DNA of 64,000 nt from Hordeum vulgare subsp. vulgare. Its lineage: Eukaryota; Streptophyta; Magnoliopsida; Poales; Poaceae. How positions within the stretch are numbered: the first letter of the stretch is position 1; each line of letters begins with the position of its first letter. The notes beneath the pieces were generated by a model. The model was given only the letters and a program-made list of their open reading frames with translations, made no database searches and was not told where the DNA came from. The translations under genes and the position numbers were made by a program. Positions 12,512 to 25,629 of the stretch are shown here, in pieces. The stretch is from positions 167,134,689 to 167,198,688 of the forward strand of contig NC_058523.1 of NCBI RefSeq assembly GCF_904849725.1, written 5' to 3'.

Positions 12512-12792
12512 ATGACCGTCTCAGGCTCTCACAGCAAGTGGGAGGTCTCATGCATCTCTGACTAGGAGATCCGGGAACTGGACGATGCCACCTATCTTTC
12601 GCTGGATATTGCTCACCCTGCCCTAGAGGATGGACAGTTGGTTCCTACTTAAAGGCCAGACAAAAGAGTAGTGTTTGTCCCCCACTTCATATGGGGACTA
12701 GGCTTCCCACTCCACCCCTTCGTCAGGGGCCTGATGTTCTATTACGAGTTAGATTTTCATGATCTCGCCCCAAACTCATTCATGCACATCTC
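12512..12792 (+). pseudogene. Coiled-coil transposon protein, N-terminal part
   Basis: Begins at ATG 12512 with MTVSGSHSKWE. In-frame stops follow, but the conserved core VVFVPHFIWGLGFPLHPFVR, then GLMFYYELDFHDLAPNSF, is clear (about 12666-12785). This block marks the plant putative gypsy type transposon family; its molecular function is not known. The Angela insertion at 12793 cuts the gene inside this domain. Coding resumes at 47664. Confidence 0.65.
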
Positions 12793-14378
12793 TATTGGAA
12801 ATATGCCCTAGAGGCAATGATAAAATAGTTATTATTATATTTCCTGTTTCAAGATAATCGTTTATTATCCATGCTATAATTGTATTGAATGAAAGCATAG
12901 ATACATGTGTGGATATATATACAGAACAATGTCCCTAGCAAGCCTCTAGTTGTCTAGCCAGTTGATCAAGGATGGTTAAGGTTTTCTGATCATACACAAG
13001 TGTTGTCACTTGATAACTTGATCACATCATTAGGAGAATCATGTGATGGACTAGACCCAAACTATGAACGTAGCATGTGATCGTGTCATTTTATTGCTAT
13101 TGTTTTCTGCGTGTCAAGTATTCATTCCAATGACCATGAGATCATAGAACTCATTCACACCGGAGGAATGCCTTGTGTGTTTCAAATGTCACAACGTAAC
13201 TGGGTGACTATAAAGATGCTCTACAGGTATCTCCGAAGGTGTCCGTTAAGTTAGTATGGATCAAGACTGGGATTTGTCACTCGATGTGATGGAGAGGTAT
13301 CTCGGGGCCCACTCGGTAATACAACATCACAAACAAGCCTTACAAGCAATGTGACTCAAGTGTAAGTCACGGGATCTTGTATTATGAAACGAGTAAAGAG
13401 ACTTGCCGGTAACGAGATTGAAATAGGTATACGGATATCGACGATCGAATCTCGGGCAAGTAACATACCGAAGGACAAAGGGAATGACATACAAGATTAT
13501 ATGAATCCTTGGCACAGAGGTTCAACCGATAAGATCTTTGTAGAATATGTAGGATCCAATATGGAAATCCAGGTCCCGCTATTGGATATTAACCGAGGAG
13601 TGTCTTGGGTCATGTCTACATAGTTCTCGAACCCGCATGGTATGCACACTTAAGGTTTGATGATGTTTTAGTATAGTTGAGTTATATGTGTGGTTACCAA
13701 AGGTTGTTCGGAGTCCCGGATGAGCTCACAGACGTCATGAGGGTTTCCGGAATGGTTCGGAAACGAAGATTGATATATAGGATGGTTTCATTTGGTCACC
13801 AAAAAGTTTCGGGCATTACCAACAGTGTACCGGGAGTGACGAATGGGTTTCGGGTATTCACCGGGAGGGCCCCACCCACCCGGGAGTGAGCCAAGTGACT
13901 CTAGGGTCGCGCATCAGCCCTTAGTGGGTTGGTGAGGCCAGCCCAATAGGGCCATGGCGCCACAAGTGGAAAAAACCAAAAGAAAAGAAAAAAACAAGGA
14001 AAGAGGGAGGTGGGAAGGAAGGAGGGGACTCCTTCCCCCAAACCGAAATGGGGTGGGAGTCCTCCTCCTCCCACTCGGCCGGCGACCTTGGGGCTCCCTT
14101 GAGCCCCAAGGCTAGCCCCTCCCCTCCTCCTATATATATTGGTGGTTTAGCGCTTTTTGAGACACAACTTTTCCACGTGCAACTCAAACCTATACCACAT
14201 AGTTCTTCCTCTAGATCGGATTTCTGCGGAGCTCGGGCGGAGCCCTGCAGGAGTAGATCATCACCACCACCAGAGCACCGTCACGCTGCCGGAGCACTCA
14301 TCTACTTATCCGTTTCTCTTGCTGGATCAAGAAGGCCGAGATCGTCATCGAGCTGTACGTGTGCTGAACGCGGAGGTG
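12793..14378 (+). repeat. Angela 5' LTR, left piece
   Basis: Matches 36309-37440 plus the start of 47012-47663 over its length. Ends at aggtg (14374-14378), the left copy of the N2 target duplication. Contains a TATA-like tcctatatatattgg near 14127-14141. Together with 30793-31017 the LTR is about 1.8 kb. Confidence 0.88.
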
Positions 14379-15937
14379 TGCTGCGGCAACAAAAGTCCTT
14401 CCCTGGAGCGTAGGAATTCTTCTTGTTACTTCTCTGGTTTGCGTCGGTTTTTCCCTTGAAGAGGAAAGGGTGATGCAGCACAGGAGCAGTAAGTGTTTCC
14501 CTCGGTTTGAGAACCAAGGTTCCGATCCAGAAGGAGGGCCTCGTCAAGTACAAAGCACCTGCGCAAACACAAACAAGCTTGCACCCAACACTTCAAAGGG
14601 GTTGTCAATCCCTTCAAGATTGTTTGCTAAAGTGAGATCTGAAGGCGGAAAGTGCAACGAAGTAAAAAGTGTAAGGCTGAAAATATGGTGTGGAGTAGAC
14701 CCTGGGGGCCATAGTTTTCACTAGAGGCTTCTCTCATGATAGCAAATATCACGGTGGGTGAACAAATTACTATCGAGCAATTGATAGAACCGCGCAAAGT
14801 CATGACGATATCTAAGGCAATGAACTAGCATATAGGCATCACGTCCAAGACAAGTAGACCGATACTTTCTGCATCTACTACTATTACTCCACCCACCGAC
14901 CGCTATCCAGCATGCATCTAGTGTATTGACTTCATGACGAACAGAGTAACGCTTTAAGCAAGATGACATCATGTAGAGGGGTAATCTCAAACCAATGATG
15001 AAAACCCCATCTTTTTACCATTGATGGCAACAACACGATACGTGCCTCGCTACCTCTTCTGTCATTGAGTGAGGTCACCACACGGTATGATCCCAAAACC
15101 AAGCACTTCTCCCATTGCAAGACTCATAGATCTAGTTGGCCACACAAAACCCACAACTCGAAGAGAATTACAAGGATATGAAATCATGCATAAGAGAGAC
15201 CAGAAGAAACTCAAATAAGATTCATAGATAATCTGATCATAAATCCACAATTCATCGGATCTCGACAAACACGCCGCAAAAGAAGATTACATCGGATAGA
15301 TCTCCATGAAGATCATGGAGAACTTTCTATTGAAGATCCAAGAGAGAGAAGAAGCCATCTAGTTACTAGCTATGGACCCGTAGGTCTATGGTGAACTACT
15401 GACGCATCATCGGAGAGGTCATGGTGTTGATGAAGAAGCCCTCCGTGTTCGAATCTCCCTTCCGGCAGGGCACCAGGACATGGCCCAGAGAGGATCTTGC
15501 GGAGACAGAACCTTGCGGCAGCGGAAAAGTAATTGCGATCGTCTCTTGATTTTTTTGGGAATATTTGGGAATTTATAGGCGCAAGATCTAGGTTAGGGGA
15601 CCTCCAGGGGGCCCACTAGCCTAGATGGCGCGGCCCCCCTGGCCGCGGTGTGGGGGCTTGAGGGCCCCCTGGGGCCCTTCTGGCTTGGCTCCCAAGTCCT
15701 CCGATCTTTTTCCGTTGCAGAAAAAAATATTTTCGGGGATTTTCTTCCATATGGACTCCGTTTCAAAATCTCCTCTGAAAGGGGTCAAAAACATGGAAAA
15801 ACAGAAACTGGCACTTGGTACTGAGTTAATAAGTTAGTCCCAGAAAATAAATAAAAGGCATGCAAAACATCCAAAGTTTGACAAGATAATAGCATGAAAC
15901 CTCCAAAAAATATAGATACGTTGGAGACGTGTCAAGC
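14379..15937 (-). repeat. N2 3' LTR (1559 bp)
   Basis: On the minus strand it starts TGACACGTCTCC (consensus TGATACGTCTCC) and ends GCCGCAGCA. Aligns with the split 5' LTR (384 + 1175 bases), which gives almost the same total length. Confidence 0.88.
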
Positions 15938-18667
15938 ATCCCCAAGCTTGACTCCTACTCGTCCTCGAGTAGGGAAGTGAAAAAGAATGAATTTTTGATG
16001 TGGAATGCTTCCTAGCATAGTTGTCCTTTGCAACTTCTTTCATGTGGCATGAATGCTCAAATCCGTAAGATTCAAAACAATAGTTTGCTATTGACATGAA
16101 AACAATAATACTTCAAGCAAACTAGCAAAGTAATCATGAATTTTCAAAATAACAAGGCCAAAGAAAGTTATCCCTACAAAATCATATAGTCTGGCTATGC
16201 TCCATCATCCTCACACAACTAATGTAAATCATGCACAATCCCGGAATTGGTCAAGTAATTGTTTTCGCACTCTTACTTTCTCAAACTTTTTATAACTATC
16301 ACGCAATACATGAGCACGAGCCATGGATATAGCACTATAGGTGGAATAGAGTGTGGTGGTGGTTGTGAGACAAAAAGGAGCTGATGGTCACACTAACTCG
16401 GCGTATCAATAGGCTATGAAGATGCCCATTAATAGATATCAATGTGAATGAGTAGGGATTGCCATACAAGAGATGCACTAGAGCTATAAGTATGTGAAAG
16501 CTCAAGAGGAAAACTAGTGGGTGTGCATCCAACTTGCTTGCTCACGAAGACCTACGGCAATTTTGAGGAAGCCCATCATTGGAATTTACAAGCCAAGTTA
16601 TAAAACGAAGGTTCCCACTAGCATATGGTAGTGACAAAGCAAGAAGCTCTCAATCATGAAGAACATGGTGCTAACATGAAGCACAAGTGTGGAAAAAATA
16701 GTAGCATTGTCCCTTCTCTCTTTTTCTCTCATTTCTTTTTTTATTTGGGCTCTTAGGCCTCTTTTTTATTTTCTCTTTTTTTGTTTTTGGGCTCTTTGGC
16801 CTCTTTTTTTCCTCACATGGGACAATGCTCTAATAATGATGATCATCACACTTTTTAGTTACTCAAAGCTCAAAGATCACAATGATGATGACTCCATAGG
16901 AAATGCCTCCGGCAGTGTACCGGGATGTGCAACGATCTCGTATGATCATGCAATGGCAATATGAGAGTGATGGCACAAGTCATGAGACAGAACGGTGGGA
17001 GTTGCATGGCAATATATCTCGGAATGGCTATGAAAATGCCATAGTAGGTAGGTATGGTGGCTGTTTTGAGGAAGGAATTTGGTGGGTTTGTGGACCGGCG
17101 AGAATTGCGCGGCACTAGGGAGGCTAGCAATGGTGGAAGGTGAAAGTGCATCTATACCATGGGCTCACATTAGTCATGAAGAACTCATATACTTATTGCA
17201 AAAGTTTTTATTAGTAATCGAAACAAAGTGCTAAACACATACTCCGAGGGGAAGGGTTGGTAGGTGTTAACCATCGCACGATCCCGACCTCAACACAAAG
17301 GATGACAATCAATAGATCAATTATGCGCCGACTTCCTAACATAGCGGTTCACCATACGTGCATGCTACGGGAATCACTAACTCCAACACAAGTATTTCTA
17401 GATTCACAACACCCTACTAACATAACTCTCAATATTACCGAATCCACGTCTCAAAACTAATTGAGAGGAATTAAAACTTCTCTTTCTATTCAATCCACAT
17501 GAAGATGGAAGTTTTTGCATCCTCTTTGGGTACCTAACACATTTGGGACTACTTTCATAGCATAAGCCAACTACCAAATCATGCACCGCCGTGCTCTAAA
17601 GATATAAGTGAAGCACAAGAGCAAAAGTATCTAGCTCAAAAGATATAAGTGAAGCACTAGAGCAAAAGTATCTAGCTCAAAAGATATAAGTGAAGCACTA
17701 GAGCAAAAGTATCTAGCTCAAAAGATATAAGTGAAGCACTACGAGCATTGTAGCAAAATCACGATGAGTGCATGTCTCTCTCTCTCTCAAAAAGGTGTGC
17801 AGCAAGGATGATTGTGACACAACAAAAAGAAAATACTCCTAAGATACAAGACGCTCCAAGCAAAACGCATATCATGTGGTGAATAAAAATATAGCTCCAA
17901 GTAATGTTACCGATGGATTGAAGACGAAAGAGGGGATGCCTTCCTGGGGCATCCCCAAGCTTAGGCATTTTTGGTGTCATTGAATTTTTCTTCAGGTGCC
18001 TTGGGCATCACCAAGCTTGAGCTCTTTCCACTCCTTATCTCTTTGTCCATGAGAACGTCACCCAAAACTTGAAAACTTCACAACACAAAACTTAAACAGA
18101 AACTTGTGATAACATTAGTACAAGAAAACAAACTACCACTTCTTTTGGTACTGTAGAAAACTTGAATTCCATATATATTGATGATGGGATACTGTATTCT
18201 CACTTTTCCATGGCTAGTACCCCCGATACTAACCATAGTTTCATCAAAACAAGCAACCAACTCAACAAAAACAGAATCTGTCAAAAACAGACCAGTCCGT
18301 AGTAATCTGTATACTTCGTATACTTCTGGTACCTCAAAAATCTGAAAAATTACGAAGGTCTGGGGAAAAAGCATATCAATAAGCAGAAAATGAATCAACT
18401 CAAAAGCTCTTTATGAATAAAAATGAAAAATCATCTCGTGAGCGAAAAGTTTCTGTCTTTTTCGAGCAGGATCAAACAACCATTACCAAGACTAGTAATA
18501 AAGGCTTTGCTTGGCTCAAACACAAAAAGAAACACAAAAAACACAATCACAACATAATTATGAAAGGGTGGATGCAACAAAACAGACAGAAAAAGATAAA
18601 TGCATTGGGTTGCCTCCCAACAAGCGCTATTGTTTAACGCCCTTAGCTAGGCATAGGAGCGATAGAA
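15938..18667 (-). other. N2 noncoding 3' region with PPT
   Basis: The PPT on the minus strand (tcaagcttggggatgct, 15938-15954) abuts the 3' LTR, preceded by a gaggacgagtagg block shared in form with other Athila-lineage elements. The rest has no coding similarity. It includes a polypyrimidine T/CT-rich tract (about 16720-16815), a 41 bp minisatellite and a (CT)n run near 17775-17788. This region is where pol would lie in an autonomous element. Confidence 0.7.
17598..17740. repeat. 41 bp minisatellite in N2
   Basis: The unit gatataagtgaagcac... starts at 17601, 17642, 17683 and 17724: a constant 41-base period, about 3.4 copies, nearly identical. N3 has diverged copies at 24621, 24663 and 24704. 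Confidence 0.9.
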
Positions 18668-20727
18668 TCACGTATCGTCGTCTTTGGTGCTCAAACCATA
18701 AGTAGCCCTCATCATGGAGTCATAAGGCAATCTTATTTTCTTTCTAGGAATGTGTTCCATGCCCTTCCATAAAGGAAATTGAAATCTAATATTCCCTTCC
18801 TTCATATCGATGATAGCATCGATATTCCTTAGGAAAGGTCTACCAAGAATAATAGGGCATGTAGGATTGCAATCAATGTAAAGCACAATGAAATCCACAG
18901 GTACATAGTTCCTATTTGCAATAATAAGAAATTATTGGTCCTTCCCATGGGTTTCTTGATAGTAGAAACAGCAAGATGCAAATTAAGAGAACACTCTTCA
19001 ATCTCATTAAAACCCAGAATATCACATAAAAACTTTGGAATCGCAGAAACAATAGCACCCAAATCACACAAAGCATTGCACTCATAGTTTTTTATTATGA
19101 TTCTGATGGTAGGTGCCCACTCATCATGAAGCTTTCTAGGAATAGAGACTTCCAATTCAAGTTTCTCTTCAAGAGCTTTTATCATAGGTTCGACGATATG
19201 ATCAGTAAAGGCTTTGTTTTGGCTATAAGCGTGTGGAGAGTTCAACATGGATTGCATCAAAGAAATGCATTCGATCAAGGAGCAACTATCGTAATTGAAT
19301 TCCTTGAAATCCACAGTAGTAATTTCATTACTACTCAAAGTTTTAACGTCTTTTACGCCACTTTTAATGCTTTTAGCATCAAGATAGCTGGACTCTGAAT
19401 CATTGGGGCACTTTTCAACCAATGTGGATTCCTATCCAGCCCCATAATCATTCGGTTTGACACAAGAAAACAAATATTCAATGGGTGTCACACCAAGCAC
19501 TTTAAGATCTTCGTGATTCTTCTCACGAGAACACGCCTTTTTAAGCCATTCATGTCTAACACGAATTGGGGCGGTTCTTTCTTGGCTCTCAATCATGGAA
19601 ACACACATAGCTTTCAAAGTTTCATCCATGTTGATTTTGGGAGGAGCACATCTAACTTTCAAAGCATCAACATCACAAGCAACCCTATCAATGCTCTTGG
19701 CTAAATCGTCAATTTTGAGTAGTTTTTTCTCTATGGACGCATTGAAAATCTTTTCAGAGTTGATGAACTCTTTGATATTACTCTCTAGATCAGAGGGTAA
19801 TATATTGTAATTTCCATGGGGATTGTTGTAGGAGTTGCCAAAGTTATTAGAGGAGTTACTAGGAAAAGGCCTAGGAACATAGTTTCCTCTAAAAGCGTTG
19901 TTGTTGCCAAAGTTATTCCTACCAACAAAATTAACGTCCGAGCTAGCGTTGCTACTCTCAATCAAAGAAGACAAAGGCATATCATCAGGATCCAAAGGAG
20001 CACTTCTACTAGCAACCAAATTCATTAAGTCATCCATCTTAGCACTCAACGAGTTAATTTCTTCTATAGCGTGGACCTTCTTACTAGTAGGTGACCTTTG
20101 AGTGTGCCACTGAGAGTAGTTCGTCATGATGTTGTCTAAGATCTTTGTGGCTTCTCCTAACGTGATTTCCATGAACGTTCCACCTCAGGTGGAGTCCAAG
20201 GTATTTCTAGAAGCGAAATTCAAGCCAGCGTAAAAGATTTGAATAATCATCCAAATACTCAAGCCATGAGCTGGACAATTTCTAATCATTAATTTCATTC
20301 TCTCCCAAGCTTGTGCAACATGTTCATGATCAAGTTGCTCGAAATTCATGATATCATTACGGAGAGAGATGATCTTAGCCGGCAGAAAATACTTGGATAT
20401 ATAAGCATCTTTGCACTTATCCCAAGAATTGATACTATTTTTGGGCAAAGAAGAAAACCAAGTTTTTGCGCGACCTCGCAATGAGAAAGGAAAAAGCTTC
20501 AATTTAATCACATCGTTATCCACATCTCTTTTATTTTGCATATCGCAAATCTCAATGAAGGTATTGAGATGGGATGCGACATCTTCACTAGGAAGGCCAG
20601 AGAATTGCTCTTTCATAACAAGATTCGGCAAAGCGCCATTGATTTCGTATGACTCCGTACTAGTGGTGGGAGCAATCGGAGTACTAATAAAATCATTATT
20701 ATTAGTATTCGAGAAGTCAGCAGGCAA
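18668..20727 (-). pseudogene. N2 gag-protease polyprotein, broken
   Basis: Read on the minus strand: gag core with LKLFPFSLRGRAKTWFSSLP and ISKYFLPAKI (within 20727-20188), an Asn/Gly-rich segment, then a retropepsin-like protease with ALCDLGAIVSAIP and CPIILGRPFL. In-frame stops lie at 20185-20187 (TGA) and 19432-19434 (TAG); a frameshift near 18900-18930 separates the two protease motifs. Compared with N3 the N-terminal Met region is lost. The reading frame ends with STKDDDT and pol does not follow. No zinc knuckle is visible. Gag would form the particle and protease would mature it. Confidence 0.88.
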
Positions 20728-20941
20728 TCAAGCACACGAGCAAACAAAAAGCGGGCGAGAAAAAGGGCGAACGAAAAGGCAAACGAAAAGGCGAATGAAA
20801 AAGGCAAATTGGTGAAGTGGGGGAGAGGAAAACGAGAGGCAACTGGCAAACAAAGTAAATGCAAGAAATGAGTTTGCGACACCTACTTGGATGAGTTCTT
20901 GACTTGATCTTCCTCCCTGGCAATGGCGCCAGAAATTCTTC
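20728..20941 (-). other. N2 leader and primer binding site
   Basis: Minus-strand PBS TGGCGCCATTGCCAGGG (20931-20915) lies 10 bases from the LTR. It differs at two positions from the complement of the 3' end of plant tRNA-Asp (TGGCGCCGTTGCCGGGG). The leader between it and gag is purine/pyrimidine-biased and noncoding. Confidence 0.8.
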
Positions 20942-21325
20942 TGCCGTGGCAACAAAAGTCCTTCCCTAGCGTGTAGGAATTCTTGTTGTTACTTCTCTAG
21001 TTTGCGTCGGTTTTTCCCTTGAAGAGGAAAGGGTGATGCAGCATAGGAGCAGTAAGTATTTCCCTTAGTTTGAAAACCAAGGTATGGATCCAGAAGGAGG
21101 GCCTCGTCAAGTCCAAAGTACCTGCGCAAAGACAAACAATCTTGCACCCAACGCTTCCAAGGGGTTGTCAATCCCTTCAAGATTGTTTGTAAAAGTGAGA
21201 TCTGAAGGCGGAAAGTGCAACGAAGTAAAAAGTGTAAGGCTGAAAATATGGTGTGGAGTAGACCCTGCGGGCCATAGTTTTCACTAGAGGCTTCTCTCAT
21301 AATAGCAAATATCACAGTGGGTGAA
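20942..21325 (-). repeat. N2 5' LTR, piece next to the PBS
   Basis: Begins tgccgtggcaac, aligning with tgctgcggcaac at 14379. Ends at gtgaa (21321-21325), where N3 is inserted; the LTR resumes at 29613. Confidence 0.88.
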
Positions 21326-22955
21326 TGATGTCAGCTATGCTAATGCACAAAAGTCCTTCCAATGGCGCCAGAAACAGGTGTGTCAACGGCACCAGGAATC
21401 CTTCAGCTGCGGCTACGCCTTCAGGGACTTCCTAGGCAAGTATGCAAAGGATTTCCCCCGTGGCCTTGGAGCCTTGTGTTGGTGTTCCCTTGAAGCGGAA
21501 AGGGTGATGTAGCAAAGTGACGGTAAGTATTTCCCTCAGTTTGAGAACCAAGGTATCAATCCGGTGGAGGAGTATCACAAGATCCTGCACAAACAGAAAA
21601 GCTTGCTCCCAACGCTATGAAGGGGTTGTCAATCCCTTATAGATTGTTTGCCAATTGAGAACTGAACGCAACAAAGTAACAAAGCAAAGTAAAAGCGGAG
21701 GTGTAAAAGATGGATGTGAATAGACCCGGGGGCCGTAGTGTTTACTAGTGGCTTCTCTCATGAAAGCAAGTAGACGGTGGGTGAACAAATTACTGTCGAG
21801 CAATTGATAGAACCACGCAAAGTCATGACGATATCTATGCAATGATTGTGTCTATAGGCATCACGTCCAAAACAAGTAGACCGATACTTTCTGCATCTAC
21901 TACTATTACTCCACACGTCGACCGCTATCCAGCTTGCATCTAGTGTATTAACTCCATAAGAACAGAGTAACGCCTTAAGCAAGATGACATGATGTAGAGG
22001 GATAATCTCAAACCAATGATAAAAACCCCATCTTTTTACCCTTGATGGCAACTACCTGATGTGTGCCTTGTTGCCCCTACTATCACTTGGAAAGGTCACC
22101 ACATGGTAGAACCCAAAACCAAGCACTTCTCCCATTGCCAGAATCATAGATCTAGTTGGCCAAACAAAACCAAAGAATCGGAGAGACTTACAAGGATATC
22201 AAATCATGCATATAAGAAATCAGCAAAGACTCAAATATCTATCATAGATAATATGATCACAAATCCACAATTCATCGGATCTCGACAAACACACCGCCAA
22301 AGAAGATTACATCGGATAGATCTCCATGAAGATCATGGAGAACTTTGTATTGAAGATCCTAGAGAGAGAAGAAGCCATCTAGCTACTAACTACGGACCCG
22401 TAGGTCTGAAGTGAACTACTCACGAGTCATTGGAGGGTCGATGATGATGATGAAGAAGCCCTCCAACACCAAAGTCCCCTCCGGCAGGGCGCCGGGAAGG
22501 GTCTCCAGATGATATCTCGCGGAAACGGAAGTTTGTGGCGACATAAAAGTATTTTCGAGGCGCCCCCGATTTTTTGTGGAATATTTGGGAATTTATAGGC
22601 CAAAGACCTAGGTCAGGGGGCGGCCAGGGAGGCCACAAGCCTGCCCACCGCCGCCTCCCCCTGGTGGCGGAGTGGGGGCTTGTGGGCTCCCTGGAGCCCA
22701 CCTGGCCTGGCCCAAAGGCCCCCTGGTCTTCTTCCGTTTGAGAAAAAATCATTTCGGGGTTTTTCTTCCGTTTGGACTCCGTTCCAAAATCGAATCTGAA
22801 AAGAGTCAAAAACGCGGAAAAAACAGGAACTGGCACATGGCACTGAATTAATAAGTTAGTCCCAAAAAAGATAAAAAAGGTACATAAAACAACCAAAGAA
22901 GACAAGATAACAACGTGAAACCATCAAAAATTATAGATACGTTTGAGACGTATCA
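21326..22955 (-). repeat. N3 3' LTR (1630 bp)
   Basis: On the minus strand it starts TGATACGTCTCAAACG and ends at tgatgtcagc of the plus strand (21326). Paired with 28016-29612. Its end carries about 90 bases absent from the N2 LTR, including a PBS-like aatggcgccagaaac (21361-21375). Confidence 0.9.
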
Positions 22956-25629
22956 AGCATCCCCAAGCTTAACTCCTGCTCGTCCTCGAGTAGGGAAGTG
23001 ATAAGAATGAATTTTTGATGCTTTCATGCTACCTAGCATATGTGTCCTTTGTAATTCCTCTTATGTGACGTGAATGTTCAGATCCATTAGATTCAAAACA
23101 ATAGTTTGCTATTCACGTGGAAACAATAATAATTCAAGCAAACTAGCAAAGTAATCATGAACTTTCAAAATAAAAAGGCCAAAACAAAGTTATCCCTACA
23201 AAAGCATATAGTCTGGCTATGCTCTATCATCATTGCACAACGAATTTAAATCATGCACAACCCCGGTATTGTCCAAGTAATTGTTTCACACCTTTACTTT
23301 CTCAAACCTTTTCAACTCTCACGCAATACATGCACGTGAGCCATGGTTATAGCACTATAGATGGTGTGGAATGTAGTGGAGGTTGCAAGACAAAAAGGAG
23401 AAGATAGTCACATTAACTAGGCATATCAATGAGCTGTGGAGATGCTCATCAATATATATCAATGTGAATGAGTAGAGATTGCCATACAAATGATGCACTA
23501 AAGCTACGAGTATGTGAAAGCTCTTAAAGAAAACTAGTGGCTGTGCATCCAACTTGCTTGCTCACGAAGACCTAAGGCAATTTTGAGGAAGCCTATCATT
23601 GGAATATACAAGCCAAGTTAAATAATGAAAATTTCCCACTAGCTATATGGTGGTGACAAAACGAGAGACTCTCAATCATGAACATCATGGTGTTTAATAT
23701 GCACAAGTGTGGAAAAAGTGGTAGCATTGTCCCTTCTCTCTTTTTCTCTCATTTTTTTATTTGGTGGGCTCTTTGGCCTCTCTTTTTTTTGGTGGGATTC
23801 TTTGGCCTCTTTTATTTCCTCACATGGGACAATGCTCCATTAATGATGATCATCGCACTTTCAACTCAAAACTTAGAGCAACTATGACTCTATATGGAAT
23901 GCCTTCGGTAGTGTACCGTGGCAATGATCTAGCATGCCATAGACATCAATGGAAACATCATGCTAGCTATCTTACGATCATGCAATAGCAATGTAGACGT
24001 GGTGGCACATGTCATGGTGGTACTTGCATGGCAATATATCTCGGAATGACTTTGAAAAAGCCATAGTAGGTAGGTATGGTCGCTGTTTTGAGGGAGGCTA
24101 ATGTTGGGTTTTGTGCACCGGCGAAAGTTGCACGACACTAAGAAGATAGTGATGGTGGAAGGTGAAAGTGCATCTAAACCATGGACTCAACATTAGTCAT
24201 GAAGAACTCATATACTTGTTGCAAAAGTTTTATTAGTAATCGAAACAAAGCATTCAACGCATACTCCTAGGGGAGGGGTTGGTAGGTATAAACCATCGCG
24301 CGATCCCGACCGCCACGCAAAGGATGACAATCAATATACTAATCATGCTCAGATTTCATCACATAGCGGTTTACCATACGTGCATGCTACGGGAATCACT
24401 AACTTCAACACAAGTATTTCTAGATCCACAACACCTTACTAGCATGACTTCAATATTACCATAACCACAACTCAAAACTAATTGACATGAATCAAACTTC
24501 TCTAACTATTCAATGCACATGAAGGTGGAAGTTTTGGTATCCCTTTGGATTACTACCCCTTTTGAGACTACTTTCAAAGCTTATATCAATTACCAAGCCA
24601 CGCACCGCTGTGATCTAAAAGATATAAGTGAAGCACACAGAGCAAAAGTATATAGCTCAAAAGATATAAGTGAAGCACATGTGAGCTGAATTGTCTACTA
24701 AAAGATATAAGTGAAGCTCGACAAAATCACGGTGTGTGCATGTCTCTCTCTCTCTAGGTTTTCAGCAAGGATGATTGTGACACAAAAAAATAAAAGACTC
24801 CTACGATACAAGACGCTCCAAGCAAAAACACATGACATGTGGTGAATAAAAATATAGCCCCAAGTAACGTTACCGATGGATTGAAGACGAGAGAGGGGAC
24901 GCCTTCCCGGGGCATCCCCAAGATTAGGCTTTTATGGAATCCTTGAATCTCTTGGGGTGCCTTGGGAATCCCCAATCTTGAGCTCTTGCCACTCTTTATC
25001 TCTTTGTCCATAAGAACTTCACCCAAAACTTGAAAACTTCACAACACGAAACTTAAACAGAAACTCGTGATAACATTAGTACAAGAAAGCAAACCACCAC
25101 TTCCTAAGGTACTGTAGCAAACTTAAATTCTACTTGTGCTGATGTTGGGTTACTATACTTTCAATGTTCCATGGCTAATACCCCCCGATACTATCCATAG
25201 TTCCATCAAAATAAGCAACCAACACAACGAAAACTGAATCTGTTAACAGCAGACCAGTCTGTAGCAATCTGTATATTTTGTATACCTCTGGTACTTCAAA
25301 AATTCTGAAAATTCAAGGCAGTCTGAAGAATTTGCATAGCAATCAGCAGCAAAAATATTCAACTCAAAATCTCTTACAAAACAAAAATGAAAATTCTTTT
25401 TGTGAGAAGAAAGTTTCTGTCTTTTCCAGCATGACCAAACGATCATGCCCAAGACAAATCATAACGGTTTTGCTTGGCACAAACGCAAAAAAGAAACACA
25501 AAACCACAATCATAACAGAATTATGAAAGTGTGGAATACAAAAACAGAAAGAAAAAGGATAGATTCGTTGGGTTGCCTCCCAACAAGCGCTTTTGTTTAA
25601 CGCCCTTAGCTAGGCGAAAGGTGATGAAA
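22956..25629 (-). other. N3 noncoding 3' region with PPT
   Basis: PPT complement agcatccccaagctt at 22956-22970. The layout follows the N2 noncoding region: T-rich tract at about 23730-23820, diverged 41-base repeats at 24617-24720 and a (CT)n run near 24740-24755. No coding signal. Confidence 0.7.

Noticed and set aside
17598..17740. CRISPR-like array
   Set aside because: Direct tandem repeat with no spacers, inside a plant retrotransposon.
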